From NCBI GenBank assembly GCA_964505215.1, contig CAZDGU010000002.1, positions 1-64,000 of the forward strand: 64,000 nucleotides of DNA, in the 5' to 3' direction. The notes beneath the pieces are model-generated. The model was not told the origin of the DNA and did no database searches. It saw only the letters and a program-made list of their open reading frames with translations. Below, one piece after another: positions 51,912 through 61,378 of the stretch (the first letter of the stretch is position 1; each line of letters starts with the position of its first letter). This stretch comes from Gracilimonas sp964505215 (GTDB taxonomy: Bacteria > Bacteroidota > Rhodothermia > Balneolales > Balneolaceae). Position numbers and translations under genes: made by a program.

Positions 51912-54383
51912 ATGACCTCCCAGCCATCCTCGCCTGATTCGGATTTCTTTAACCGGCTTTCAAATACCAAGCAGCATGTAATTGCGCTGCTTATTCTTTT
52001 TGTGATTCCTTTGGTGCTTTTTACAGCAACAACCATTGGTGGAAAAGAACTTCAGCGCCATGATACCACCCAATGGCGCGCCGGGGCAGAATCGGTTATA
52101 GAATACCGCGAAACCTACGGCAAGGAACCGCTCTGGGTAACCAATATGTTTGGGGGAATGCCTTCTTTTGTGGTTTCTACCAAAGATGCCGTTCCGTATT
52201 TGAATAACCTCAGCAGGTTTTTCAACAAAATTTTTCCGGCCTTTGAGTATTGGGTGATGCTTGGAGGCATGTACTTCCTGCTTTTACTGATGGACTTCAG
52301 AAAGTTAAGCGCCGTTCTGGGAAGCGTCATGTATTCGCTCACTACCTACATTCCCATCATAATTGTAGCCGGCCATAACACTAAATTCAAGGCTCTCGCA
52401 TTTGTACCGTGGCTTATTGCAGGCTACTGGCTGCTGGCCCGGAAAAAGAAAAAACTGCCCGGACTACTGCTGTTTTCCGTAGCCCTGACGCTGGAACTCC
52501 GCGCCGGACATCCCCAAATAACTTATTACACATTCTATCTGCTTGGCTTTTTATGGGTGTTTGACAGCTGGAAATCATTCAAAGAAAATAATCTCAAAGA
52601 ATGGGGAGTGATTACAGGACTATTCGCCATTGGCGGTTTGATTGGGATTATGGGGCACGCACAAAGCCTGCTCACCCTGCAGGAATATTCCCAGTACAGC
52701 CTGCGCGGCGGCTCAGCCTTAGATGATTCTACGGGCCTCAGCACCGGCTATGCTTTCGCATGGTCGCAGGGAGTTTGGGAGACGCTGACGCTGATTGTAC
52801 CTAACATTTTTGGCGGCGCATCACCTGATTATTGGGGACCGAAATCCTTTACTTCCGGTCCGCATTACATTGGTGCTCTAAGCCTGCCTTTTATCCTGAT
52901 GGCGCTGCTGAAAGAGCGCAGCCGAACGATGTACGTAATTTTTGCAGCCGGTACGCTCGGCATTTTATTTTCCTGGGGCTCTAACTTTCCGCTGCTTAAT
53001 GAGTTCGCTTTCGATTACATCCCTTATTTTGACAAATTCCGCGCACCGGAAACCTGGTTATCCTTCACTGCTTTTTGCTACAGCATAGTGGCTGTTTTTG
53101 GGTTGAAATGGCTGATTGACTTTGTGAGCAGCAAGCAGAAATCGATTCAGCAGCTGTACGTGCCCATTGGCGCCACACTGGCCATTCTTGTTTTTCTCTT
53201 TATTCGCGTTAACTCTGTAGAATATACCCGTCCGGGAGAAGTAGCTAATATTGCCAACCAAATTGCGCAGCAGAATCAGGTTCAACCTACAAATCCGCAG
53301 GTTCAGCAGCGGGCACAAAGCTATGTAAACACCCAGCTGGTTCCCGATCGTGAGGAAAAAGCCAAAAAAGACGTACGCCGCCTGGCTATATTTTTAGCCA
53401 TCGGCATTGGGTTGATGTATTTGGCATTTGCACAAAAGCTGCCCATCAGCGTTGCTCTTTTAGGGTTTATTCTGCTGGTAGCAGCCGACATGATTAGCGT
53501 GGACAAGCGCTACATTCCTGAAAAGGCCATTGTTTCAGGAAATGTGAATGCTGCCAAAACGCTGGAAGCTCAGCGCACCGATTTGGACACTTACATTCAA
53601 GAACATATTGCCGAAAACACCGTTTATCCTTATCGGGTTTTACCGCTTATGCGCGATCCGTACAGTGATGCCACCTCTGCTTATTTTTATCCCATTATGG
53701 GCGGTTATTCGGGCGCTAAGCTAAGTGTGATTCAAGACGTGATGTATGGAAACGGACCGCTTAACATTCAGAACCAAAACTTCAATCCCGATTTACTGAA
53801 CCTGCTGAATATCAAGTACGTAACGTATCCGCAGAGTTTACCTCTTCCGGGTTTCATTCAGGTTTTTCAGGGACAGCAAGGAATGGTTTTTGAGAACACC
53901 AACGTGCTGCCCAAAGCCTTTTTTGTGGATTCGGTTATCACTGCAGAAAATCCCAAAGAGGCTTTTGATTACCTGATGCCGGAACGGGTCAATTTTGCTC
54001 AAACCGCCGTTGTAGAAACTTCAGCCCCTATTTCCACTACCTCCGATTCTACCTCAAAAGTAGAAGTAACAGCATATACCGGTCCTGAAATCACCTTAAA
54101 AACCCAGCGCAGTAAGCCCGGCTTTTTGGTGCTGAGTGAAGTGTACTACCCCGCCGGCTGGACGGCCACATTAAACGGCGAAGAAATTCCCATTCACAAA
54201 ACCAATTACTTCCTAAGAGGCCTTCAAATACCCGAAGGTGAGCATACGGTAGAACTTCGTTTTATGCCGAAGATGTACGTACTGGGCACAAAGTTAGCCT
54301 GGTTTTCGTTGCTTTCTCAATTAGGAATAGCCATCTTTTTTGGGATCACACTCATCAGGAACCGAAACTCGAGCAGTGAATAA
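51912..54383 (+). CDS. YfhO family membrane protein
   Basis: An 823-residue protein of the YfhO family, which are GT-C-like polytopic proteins with roughly 12 membrane helices in the first 550 residues and a soluble beta-rich C-terminal domain (LSEVYYPAGWTATLNGEEIP). YfhO in Firmicutes is needed for lipoteichoic acid glycosylation. In Bacteroidota relatives the function is mostly unstudied, although a glycan role is plausible since a glycosyltransferase gene overlaps it by eight bases. Early motif TQWRAGAESVIEYRETYG is typical. Confidence 0.88.
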   Translation: MTSQPSSPDSDFFNRLSNTKQHVIALLILFVIPLVLFTATTIGGKELQRHDTTQWRAGAESVIEYRETYGKEPLWVTNMFGGMPSFVVSTKDAVPYLNNLSRFFNKIFPAFEYWVMLGGMYFLLLLMDFRKLSAVLGSVMYSLTTYIPIIIVAGHNTKFKALAFVPWLIAGYWLLARKKKKLPGLLLFSVALTLELRAGHPQITYYTFYLLGFLWVFDSWKSFKENNLKEWGVITGLFAIGGLIGIMGHAQSLLTLQEYSQYSLRGGSALDDSTGLSTGYAFAWSQGVWETLTLIVPNIFGGASPDYWGPKSFTSGPHYIGALSLPFILMALLKERSRTMYVIFAAGTLGILFSWGSNFPLLNEFAFDYIPYFDKFRAPETWLSFTAFCYSIVAVFGLKWLIDFVSSKQKSIQQLYVPIGATLAILVFLFIRVNSVEYTRPGEVANIANQIAQQNQVQPTNPQVQQRAQSYVNTQLVPDREEKAKKDVRRLAIFLAIGIGLMYLAFAQKLPISVALLGFILLVAADMISVDKRYIPEKAIVSGNVNAAKTLEAQRTDLDTYIQEHIAENTVYPYRVLPLMRDPYSDATSAYFYPIMGGYSGAKLSVIQDVMYGNGPLNIQNQNFNPDLLNLLNIKYVTYPQSLPLPGFIQVFQGQQGMVFENTNVLPKAFFVDSVITAENPKEAFDYLMPERVNFAQTAVVETSAPISTTSDSTSKVEVTAYTGPEITLKTQRSKPGFLVLSEVYYPAGWTATLNGEEIPIHKTNYFLRGLQIPEGEHTVELRFMPKMYVLGTKLAWFSLLSQLGIAIFFGITLIRNRNSSSE

Positions 54384-55695
54384 CTCTCAGCAAAAAACGG
54401 CACTTTTATTTACATACTATTGGCCACCGGCAAGTGGACCCGGCGTTCAGCGCTGGCTGAAGTTTGTAAAGTTTCTCCCTGAATTTGGATGGAATGTAAT
54501 TGTAGTTACTCCCAAAAATAGCAGCTATCCAAATGCCGATTATTCGCTACTTAATGAAATCCCAAAAAATACGCGTGTAGAAACTACGGGTACGTTAGAG
54601 CCCTTTCGCCTGTTTAATATTTTAAGCGGCAACGCTGATAAAGGAAAGCAGAGCAGCGTGGGAATGGGCGATATTAAAGGCGAGCCTTCCCTCGTTAAAA
54701 AAGTAGCAGCTTACATCAGAGCCAACATTTTTATTCCTGATGCCCGGCTTGGCTGGGTGCCTTTTGCATATAAAAAAGGAAAAAAAATAATCTCAGATAC
54801 GCCCATAGATTTAATAATTACTACCGGCCCGCCTCACAGCTCACATAAAATTGGACGTAAACTCAATAAAAAGTACCACATTCCCTGGGTTACAGATTTT
54901 AGAGATCCGTGGACTAATATTTATTACAACGCTTTTTTACCTCGCACGTCCTTTGCACAAAAAAAAGATCAAGCATTAGAAAACATCACTTTAAGTCAAG
55001 CAGATTGCACCATTGTTGTAAGTAACGGGCTGAAAAGAGAGTTTGAAGGTCGGGCGCAAAATATTCAGGTAATTCCCAACGGATATGATGAGGAGGATTT
55101 TAGCGAAGCTCCTGATTTGAAGCCTTCTTCCGTTTTTAATCTTTCGTACATAGGAAATTTCAAATCAAACCAGAATATTTCTGTTCTTTGGAAAGCAATT
55201 GCTGAATTAAAAGAAGAAAGTGAGTCGTTTTCAAAACAATTTCGCCTCTCTTTTACCGGTAATATTCATGAGGAAGTATTGCGTGCTATTCAGTCCCACG
55301 GAATAGGTGATTTGCTGGAAACTCAAGCTTTTGTAAAGCATAAAGAGGCGGTAAAAATAATGCGTGAAGCCGACGCTCTGCTGTTTCCCATTCCCCTTGC
55401 TGATAACAATAAGCAAATTATTACCGGCAAGATATTTGAGTACCTTGCTTCTCAAACTCCAATGCTTTCTATTGGCCCGGCTGATGGCGATGCTTCAGCT
55501 ATTTTGCAAGAATGCAACCGAGCCGTTATGATAGATTACGACAACAAAGAGGCTGTTAAAAAGCGGCTTGAAATGCTTTTTGAACAATGGAAAGCGGCAG
55601 ATAAAAAGATCAAAGTTGAGGATCAAAATCATAAAAAGTACGCCCGAAAAAGTTTAGCCAAAACTTTGGCTGATGTATTTAATGAGGTTACCTAA
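54376..55695 (+). CDS. Glycosyltransferase (GT4-like)
   Basis: A 439-residue GT-B enzyme. The N-terminal domain opens LLFTYYWPPASGPGVQRWLK and carries ITTGPPHSSHKIGRKL. The second domain has IPNGYDEEDFSEAP, LSYIGNFKSNQNISVLW and the donor-site region ADALLFPIPLADNNKQIITGKIFEYLAS. It probably adds a sugar to a lipid-linked glycan. I start it at GTG 54376, which overlaps the YfhO stop (GTGAATAA); the frame continues upstream to a TTG, but those residues only mirror the YfhO gene. Confidence 0.88.
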   Translation: MNNSQQKTALLFTYYWPPASGPGVQRWLKFVKFLPEFGWNVIVVTPKNSSYPNADYSLLNEIPKNTRVETTGTLEPFRLFNILSGNADKGKQSSVGMGDIKGEPSLVKKVAAYIRANIFIPDARLGWVPFAYKKGKKIISDTPIDLIITTGPPHSSHKIGRKLNKKYHIPWVTDFRDPWTNIYYNAFLPRTSFAQKKDQALENITLSQADCTIVVSNGLKREFEGRAQNIQVIPNGYDEEDFSEAPDLKPSSVFNLSYIGNFKSNQNISVLWKAIAELKEESESFSKQFRLSFTGNIHEEVLRAIQSHGIGDLLETQAFVKHKEAVKIMREADALLFPIPLADNNKQIITGKIFEYLASQTPMLSIGPADGDASAILQECNRAVMIDYDNKEAVKKRLEMLFEQWKAADKKIKVEDQNHKKYARKSLAKTLADVFNEVT

Positions 55696-55696
55696 T

Positions 55697-56815
55697 ATGT
55701 GTACACGCATTCAGGTTGATATTTCTGCCTTCACCCGCTCATCCGGTTTTTATTCTGATATCCCTCTAATACTTACCGTTAAGAGCTTTGACCTGCAGGC
55801 TATTCGAAAAAGGTATTTGGCTTCAAAAACCAATAAAAGCGGCAAAGCCGGAAGCGTGGAGCGCCGGAAGCCTGCGGAAGGCGGCATTACTTCTCTAAAG
55901 CTTGCCAAAGGTGAGATTCGAGAAGAAACCATTCTATGTAAAACAAAGGAACCCCGCGGTATTGATGTGACGGACCAATACTTAGGCATTGCCAACGAGC
56001 AGGCCGTTTACATTTTAGATAGTGAGGGGAACCAAACTAAGCTCCAAAATCCTTGGTTTTCGTACATACACACGGTGCAGTTTCATCCTGAAAAAGATAA
56101 TCACATTCTGATCTCATCTTCCGGATTCGATTTAATTCAAGAGTATAATTTTGAAACGGGAAAGCCGACATTTGAATGGCTGGCATGGGAGCATGGCTTC
56201 AATAAAGCCCACAATCCTGCTACCGGAAAAAGCATTATCCTCACTCGCAAACCTACAGAAGCTGAACAGTTAGCAAACCAAGAAATAAATCACCTACTGA
56301 TTGAAGATCCTGCCACGGATACGCTGCCAACGGCAAAACGAGCGGCTTTTATAAACTCCGTAACCTATCACCCCGAAAAACCGGGCTTTTTATTAGCCAC
56401 ATTTTTTCATGAAGGAAAAGTGTATCAAATTGAGAAAGAAAGTGGTCGGGCAGAGGAAATACTCAGCGGGATGAAAAACCCGCATGGCGGGCACATTCAT
56501 CAGCAAAAAACAATAGCAACCAGTACCGGAACGGGTGAAATTTTTGTGAAAGAAAAGGGAAATATCACCGCACTTTCAACCGCCAACTTGCCCGGAAAAC
56601 CTGCCGGACTGGGAGAAATGGAATGGGTGCAAAATACGCTGAGCGTGGGAGAACATTTGATTGCCATAGACTCGAACCGTACGTCTTTTATTGTCATACA
56701 TCCGGAGAAAAAACAGTATGATATAATTCCGTATAACAACCACTGGGCCGTTCAGGATATGGTTTTAGGCACTCCAACTTCGGCTCAGAAAAAAGCTCTT
56801 CAAAAAATTAAATAA
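55697..56815 (+). CDS. Propeller-like protein in the glycan locus, family not recognised
   Basis: A 372-residue protein without a signal peptide. Residues 1-55 are a distinct N-terminal piece (ISAFTRSSGFYSDIPLILTV) followed by a basic linker. The rest shows repeated strand patterns of a beta-propeller: VDTQY-like DVTDQYLGIANEQAVYILDS, FHPEKDNHILISSSGFDLIQ, YHPEKPGFLLATFFHEGKVY and GEIFVKEKGNI. I do not know a named family. It starts one base after the glycosyltransferase stop, so it is in the same operon and may act in glycan assembly or regulation. Confidence 0.6.
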   Translation: MCTRIQVDISAFTRSSGFYSDIPLILTVKSFDLQAIRKRYLASKTNKSGKAGSVERRKPAEGGITSLKLAKGEIREETILCKTKEPRGIDVTDQYLGIANEQAVYILDSEGNQTKLQNPWFSYIHTVQFHPEKDNHILISSSGFDLIQEYNFETGKPTFEWLAWEHGFNKAHNPATGKSIILTRKPTEAEQLANQEINHLLIEDPATDTLPTAKRAAFINSVTYHPEKPGFLLATFFHEGKVYQIEKESGRAEEILSGMKNPHGGHIHQQKTIATSTGTGEIFVKEKGNITALSTANLPGKPAGLGEMEWVQNTLSVGEHLIAIDSNRTSFIVIHPEKKQYDIIPYNNHWAVQDMVLGTPTSAQKKALQKIK

Positions 56816-57446
56816 ACCAGCGAATCAGCTCAAAAGCTTCGGCATATTCTACATTAATTTGAGTACCTCTCATTTTAGCCAATCCGTAGAAAAACTCCTC
56901 ATCCATGTATGGACGAAATGCTTGACTTTTATATTCAGATATGGCTTTCATTTTTGCTTCAATGTGCCGACTTTCTAAAGTAACATGAAAGCTGTTGGTA
57001 AAAGTGAAGTTGTTCCAGGGAAGCTCATATCCTAAAATTTTATGATGTTTAAATGCACGAATGCCTTCTTTATATACGGTATGATGGTCTTGGTGAATAT
57101 CCTCAGCATTAGGCAACAGCACTAAATCTGGCTGATATTTTTTCTTCAGCTTAATCAGCTCTTCCAATATTTCCTGGCGATATTTTGGAAACTCACGGAC
57201 AGGAAAATCATATTTAATAATATGGTCGGTGGGAATACCCAAATGGGCGGCCGCATTGTCCAGCTCTTCATACAGCTGATTTTCATGATAACCTTCCGGA
57301 AGTGATTTATTACACGGGGAAAAAACGGCATAAAATACCTCCACGCCCTCCTCCCTAAGCCGCTTGATTGAACCGCCACTCGAAAACTCCCCATCATCTC
57401 CGTGCGGGGCTAATACTAATACTTTCTCAATTCCTTGAATAGCCAT
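56808..57446 (-). CDS. PIG-L family N-acetylglucosaminyl deacetylase-like
   Basis: A 212-residue zinc hydrolase with the family motif LAPHGDDGEFSSGG (aspartates and histidine), followed by YHENQLYEELDNAAAHLGI and NAEDIHQDHHTVYKEGIRAF, supplying the third metal histidine. PIG-L enzymes remove acetyl from N-acetylglucosamine in glycolipid and thiol synthesis. ATG 57446 is preferred because the upstream 27 codons are hydrophobic and not part of the domain. It overlaps the convergent propeller-like gene by eight bases. Confidence 0.9.
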   Translation of the reverse strand: MAIQGIEKVLVLAPHGDDGEFSSGGSIKRLREEGVEVFYAVFSPCNKSLPEGYHENQLYEELDNAAAHLGIPTDHIIKYDFPVREFPKYRQEILEELIKLKKKYQPDLVLLPNAEDIHQDHHTVYKEGIRAFKHHKILGYELPWNNFTFTNSFHVTLESRHIEAKMKAISEYKSQAFRPYMDEEFFYGLAKMRGTQINVEYAEAFELIRWFI

Positions 57447-57558
57447 AATTATTTTATCTTTATTGGTTTTGAAGTTAAAAAAGGCAGAGATTAAATAGAA
57501 GTTTGTTAGTAAAAAATAGATTAACAATTATAACCAGCTTAACCAAGCCGCTGATTTT

Positions 57559-58638
57559 ATGAAAAAGAAACCAACCATATTATTTATTCATATGGGCAAA
57601 TCCTCTTTTGTGAAAGAGGATTTAGGTGTTTTAAGTTCTTTCGGTGAGCTGTCTGTTTTTCATTTCAAACCTACAAAATCATTTTTGGCATTAGTAACCA
57701 CTTTTGCTCGGCAATTATATTGGCTTATTGGCAATATTCGTGAGGCACAAGCTATTTATTGCTGGTTTTCCGATTATCATTCCTTCCTTCCTGTTCTTTT
57801 TTCTAAATGGTTTAAAACTCCTTCTGTAACTGTACTTGGCGGATTTGATTGCAATAAAATTAAACACCTTAATTACGGTATTTTTTGCAGCAAATGGCGA
57901 GCCCCGCTTGGAACCTATGTACTTAAAAAAAGCACCCTGTTGCTGCCGGTTGATGAAACGTTGATTTCAACTGATTCAATTTCCGAATATTGGCCTGAAG
58001 CACATCCCAATGGAGTAACTTACAATGTTTCAGAGTTCCGATCTAAATGGATATCTATACCAACAGGCTATGATCCTGAAGCTTGGAAACCGGGCCCTAC
58101 AAACAGGGGAAAAATAGTATCGACCATTGCCTTTTGTTCAAATATGAGAACAGTTAAAATAAAAGGCTGGGACTTATTCATTGAGGCATCCAAATTAATG
58201 CCCGACTATGAATTTAGAATAATTGGAGCTTCTAAAGAATTTACTGCCCTCTTAAAGCAAAAATACAATCCCGGCGAGAACCTGCAGTTCATCCCACCTC
58301 AAAACAGAGAAAATCTTGAACAACTATATCACCAAAGCTCTGTCTATGTACAGCTATCAAGGGCAGAAGGCTTGCCAAACGTACTTTGTGAAGCTATGAT
58401 GTGTGGATGTATTCCGGTTGGAAGCCCGGTTTTTGGAATACCAAACGCCATTGCTGATTTCGGCTTTATTGCTAAAAAACCGGACCCGGAAGTGATTGCC
58501 TCTCTTATTTCTAAAGCACATGAACGAAATGGAACCTTTAGAAAGGAGATTCATAATCACATCACTTCAAATTATTCTCTTGAGCTAAGAAAGAAAAAAT
58601 TGGGAAATATTTTGGGTCGGCTTATTGATCCTGTGTAA
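57559..58638 (+). CDS. Glycosyltransferase, GT4-like
   Basis: A 359-residue GT-B-type enzyme. Features include an N-terminal Rossmann-like half (ILFIHMGKSSFVKEDL) and a C-terminal donor half with PTGYDPEAWKPGPTN, IKGWDLFIEASKLMPDYEFR, the acidic motif SRAEGLPNVLCEAMMCGCIP and GNSVFGI-like turns. The E-x7-E-type element (EGLPNVLCE) is typical of GT4. It is transcribed alone between a deacetylase and an HPr-kinase-like gene in opposite orientation. Confidence 0.85.
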   Translation: MKKKPTILFIHMGKSSFVKEDLGVLSSFGELSVFHFKPTKSFLALVTTFARQLYWLIGNIREAQAIYCWFSDYHSFLPVLFSKWFKTPSVTVLGGFDCNKIKHLNYGIFCSKWRAPLGTYVLKKSTLLLPVDETLISTDSISEYWPEAHPNGVTYNVSEFRSKWISIPTGYDPEAWKPGPTNRGKIVSTIAFCSNMRTVKIKGWDLFIEASKLMPDYEFRIIGASKEFTALLKQKYNPGENLQFIPPQNRENLEQLYHQSSVYVQLSRAEGLPNVLCEAMMCGCIPVGSPVFGIPNAIADFGFIAKKPDPEVIASLISKAHERNGTFRKEIHNHITSNYSLELRKKKLGNILGRLIDPV

Positions 58639-59761
58639 TCAGGCCTCTCAGCTTTTTTCTAAATTTAGCATGATCCATGTTAGCAGGTATTTGAACTTCT
58701 GTACATTTTATATTCATAAATACCTTTTTTAAAACTTCATGCCATCTTTTAGAGAGCAGTTCTTTTAAAAAAGCACCGTCCTCTGTTTCATCTCTAAGCA
58801 GGGTTTTAAACTCATCTATAAGTATGCTTACAGATTCAGTTGCAGCTTCTTCTGCTCCAAGTTCGGTAAACACTATTTCTGCTGTATTCGACCTTTTTAA
58901 AATAAAATAATGCGTAGCTTTTAAAGGCTGAGAAACATAAGTCCCAAAAAGCTGGTCCGGCGAAAGTCTTCTTCTTGCTTTTGCCAGATTATAAAAAGAG
59001 CGCACTTTCCAATGCAATCTGTCAAAAAAGGTTCTTCCTTCTAAAATCTGCTCTTCCATACCTTTATATCCTACCACGTTATAGGCATAGATTTTAGGGA
59101 AGTTTAAATTAGGATATACCATGCACTGTTTGTCTAAAACCACCATATCATCGGTAACAAACACCCCATTTCCATCTCTGCAAAACTCCAGCTCAAGAGA
59201 GGTTTTTCCCACTCCGCCTTTCCCGCCAAATATTATCGTTTTTTCGCCTATCTGTACACAAGAGCCATGCAGTGGGCTTTTGTTTTTCATCAAAAATGAA
59301 GCAGGCACAAGCACCTGTTCATGAAAAATCTGCCCAATTCTTTCAATTCTATCATCATAGCCAAGACTCATCCATCGCTGGATTGCTGAATGAAGCTTAT
59401 TAATCGGCACAGTTAATCGAAAATTAATGGCTGTGCAATTCTCCCCGTTTCCATAAAAATTGGTGGTAGCCAATATAGTGTTAATAGTACCCAGGAGGTT
59501 TTTATCGCTTGGCTCAACAGCTGGCAATTTAGAGGTACTTATCTCAACAATAATATCACTATCATCTTGGTCTGCGGATGGGTAAAGCTGAAGCTCTTTA
59601 TTCAGGTAATCAGCTATTAAGGGATCTTTATAAATAAGCCTAAAATTGTTACCAAAAATTCGGAAAGACGAATTAACAGTGGTACCATCCTTATCTTTTA
59701 TCACTTTTGATGTTTTTAAGTTTAGCGTTATCCTCCAAGATAAGAATTCTAAGTTGTGCAA
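58622..59761 (-). CDS. HPr-kinase-like P-loop protein in the glycan locus
   Basis: A 379-residue protein. The N-terminal half is unusual. The C-terminal half has a serine-kinase-like loop HGSCVQIGEKTIIFGGKGG ending VGKTSLELEF and FVTDDMVVLDK, the DD pair as in HPr kinase/phosphorylase. Canonical HprK has a G-x-S-x-x-G-K-S/T loop; here it is GGKGGVGKT. Such HprK-related proteins recur in polysaccharide and peptide-modification loci, where they are not true HPr kinases. Start is at TTG 59761 and may be later. It is divergent from the flippase gene. Confidence 0.75.
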   Translation of the reverse strand: MHNLEFLSWRITLNLKTSKVIKDKDGTTVNSSFRIFGNNFRLIYKDPLIADYLNKELQLYPSADQDDSDIIVEISTSKLPAVEPSDKNLLGTINTILATTNFYGNGENCTAINFRLTVPINKLHSAIQRWMSLGYDDRIERIGQIFHEQVLVPASFLMKNKSPLHGSCVQIGEKTIIFGGKGGVGKTSLELEFCRDGNGVFVTDDMVVLDKQCMVYPNLNFPKIYAYNVVGYKGMEEQILEGRTFFDRLHWKVRSFYNLAKARRRLSPDQLFGTYVSQPLKATHYFILKRSNTAEIVFTELGAEEAATESVSILIDEFKTLLRDETEDGAFLKELLSKRWHEVLKKVFMNIKCTEVQIPANMDHAKFRKKLRGLITQDQ

Positions 59762-59790
59762 CCTGAATATAAAGTAAATGTAAACTTCCT

Positions 59791-61266
59791 GTGGGAATCA
59801 TAAAGCGGCAAAGTATCCAGAATACGGTGGTTATTTATGTTGGGATTGTACTTGGTTTTTTGTCAACTATTTATCTTTACCCTAACATCCTAAGCACAGA
59901 TCAGTATGGGCTAACCCGCGTTCTGCTGTCTTTTGCCTTCATTAGTACAGAATTTGCCCATCTTGGCATCAAAAATATAGCCATTAAGTTTTTTCCGGAA
60001 TTTGAGAATAAGGAAAAGGAACATAATGGCTTTCTCTTTTTTGTTCTTATAATTCCTCTTTTAGGATTCTTATTATTTTTGGCTACGGTTTTCCTTTTTG
60101 AAAGCCAGATTATTGAGTTGTATTCTCGCGATTCAATACTGTTTGGTGATTACTATTTCTACCTCATCCCCCTTGTGTTTGGTATTCTCTACTTTGATGT
60201 ACTTAACAGTTATATAAGAGCAAATTACGATTCCGTTCCAGGTTCAATAGTTAATGAAATTGTATTAAGAGTATTCAGCATTACCTTGCTTATCCTCATG
60301 TATTTTGAGGTGATTAGCTTTCAAGTGTTTATGGCAGGATTTGTATTAAGCTACCTTATTCAACCCATCATTCTTACTGCTTACCTTATCCGCAGCCGTA
60401 AACTTTATGTAAAACCAAATTTTAGCTTTTTAAATAAATCGTTACTTAGAAGAATCGGAAACTATGGTTTTTTTGTGCTTCTGGGCGGACTCTCACACCT
60501 TATCGTCAGCAATATAGATATAGTAATGCTCGGTTCATTATCGGGGCTTACCGATACTGCCGTGTACACCTTAGCTTTTTATATAGGCAGTGTTATTGTT
60601 GTACCTCAAAAATCTATTGGTAAAATTGCCCCTTCTTTGCTTGCTAAGCATCTGAATGAAGAAAATCTAAAAGAGGTTCAACGAATTTACAAAAGCTCAT
60701 CTCTGAATCAATTAGTGGCCGGTTGCCTTATTTTTATTGGTGTGTGGGCAAATATTGACAACCTCATTACGATTCTTCCGGATACTTACTCTCAGGCTAG
60801 ATGGGTAGTTATTATTATTGGTGTTTCAAAACTTATAGATATGGCTGGCGGGGTAAACGGGCTCATCATTATGAATTCCCGGTACTATAAATTCAATTTA
60901 GCAGCAACGCTCATTCTTATTTTCTTCTCTATTATTTTAAACTTGTTCTTGATTCCCATTTATGGAATAGTTGGGGCTGCTGTTGCTACAGCTACTTCTC
61001 TGTTTATTTATAACATGGCAAAAAGCATATATATATGGTTCAAGTTTGATATGCAGCCATTATCACCAAAAATTTTATTGGTATTCATTTTATCGGCTTT
61101 TATTCTAACTGTAAGCTGGCAAGTACCACAAATAAATGGGGTATATTCCGACATTATCATCCGATCTATTGGAATTACACTTGTATATGGAGTGGCGGTG
61201 ATTAGTCTTCATATTTCTGATGAAATTTCTTCACTATGGGGCGATTTTAAAAGCAGATTTAGCTAA
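59791..61266 (+). CDS. Polysaccharide flippase (Wzx/MATE-like)
   Basis: A 491-residue integral membrane protein with about 14 hydrophobic helices and charged loops. Runs typical of Wzx-like flippases are QNTVVIYVGIVLGFLSTIYL, LHLGIKNIAIKFFPEF and a C-terminal NLFLIPIYGIVGAAVATATS. It should move a lipid-linked sugar across the inner membrane, which agrees with the two glycosyltransferases next door. No Wzy polymerase was seen. Start is GTG. Confidence 0.87.
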   Translation: MGIIKRQSIQNTVVIYVGIVLGFLSTIYLYPNILSTDQYGLTRVLLSFAFISTEFAHLGIKNIAIKFFPEFENKEKEHNGFLFFVLIIPLLGFLLFLATVFLFESQIIELYSRDSILFGDYYFYLIPLVFGILYFDVLNSYIRANYDSVPGSIVNEIVLRVFSITLLILMYFEVISFQVFMAGFVLSYLIQPIILTAYLIRSRKLYVKPNFSFLNKSLLRRIGNYGFFVLLGGLSHLIVSNIDIVMLGSLSGLTDTAVYTLAFYIGSVIVVPQKSIGKIAPSLLAKHLNEENLKEVQRIYKSSSLNQLVAGCLIFIGVWANIDNLITILPDTYSQARWVVIIIGVSKLIDMAGGVNGLIIMNSRYYKFNLAATLILIFFSIILNLFLIPIYGIVGAAVATATSLFIYNMAKSIYIWFKFDMQPLSPKILLVFILSAFILTVSWQVPQINGVYSDIIIRSIGITLVYGVAVISLHISDEISSLWGDFKSRFS

Positions 61267-61327
61267 AAACTTGTGAGTATTCTCCCAATTCCCCAAAATC
61301 CTCTAAGAAACTCTCCCTCACTCCCCT

Positions 61328-61335
61328 TATCTTTG
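61328..61335 (+). promoter_or_regulatory. Possible -7 box for hisS
   Basis: TATCTTTG equals the -7 box found before tRNA-Leu, 44 bases before the hisS start. No good -33 TTG is seen at 21 bases, so the match is only partial. Confidence 0.4.
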
Positions 61336-61378
61336 GTGCTGTCTTTTAAACCGGTTTCACTTCAACCCAAACATATAC

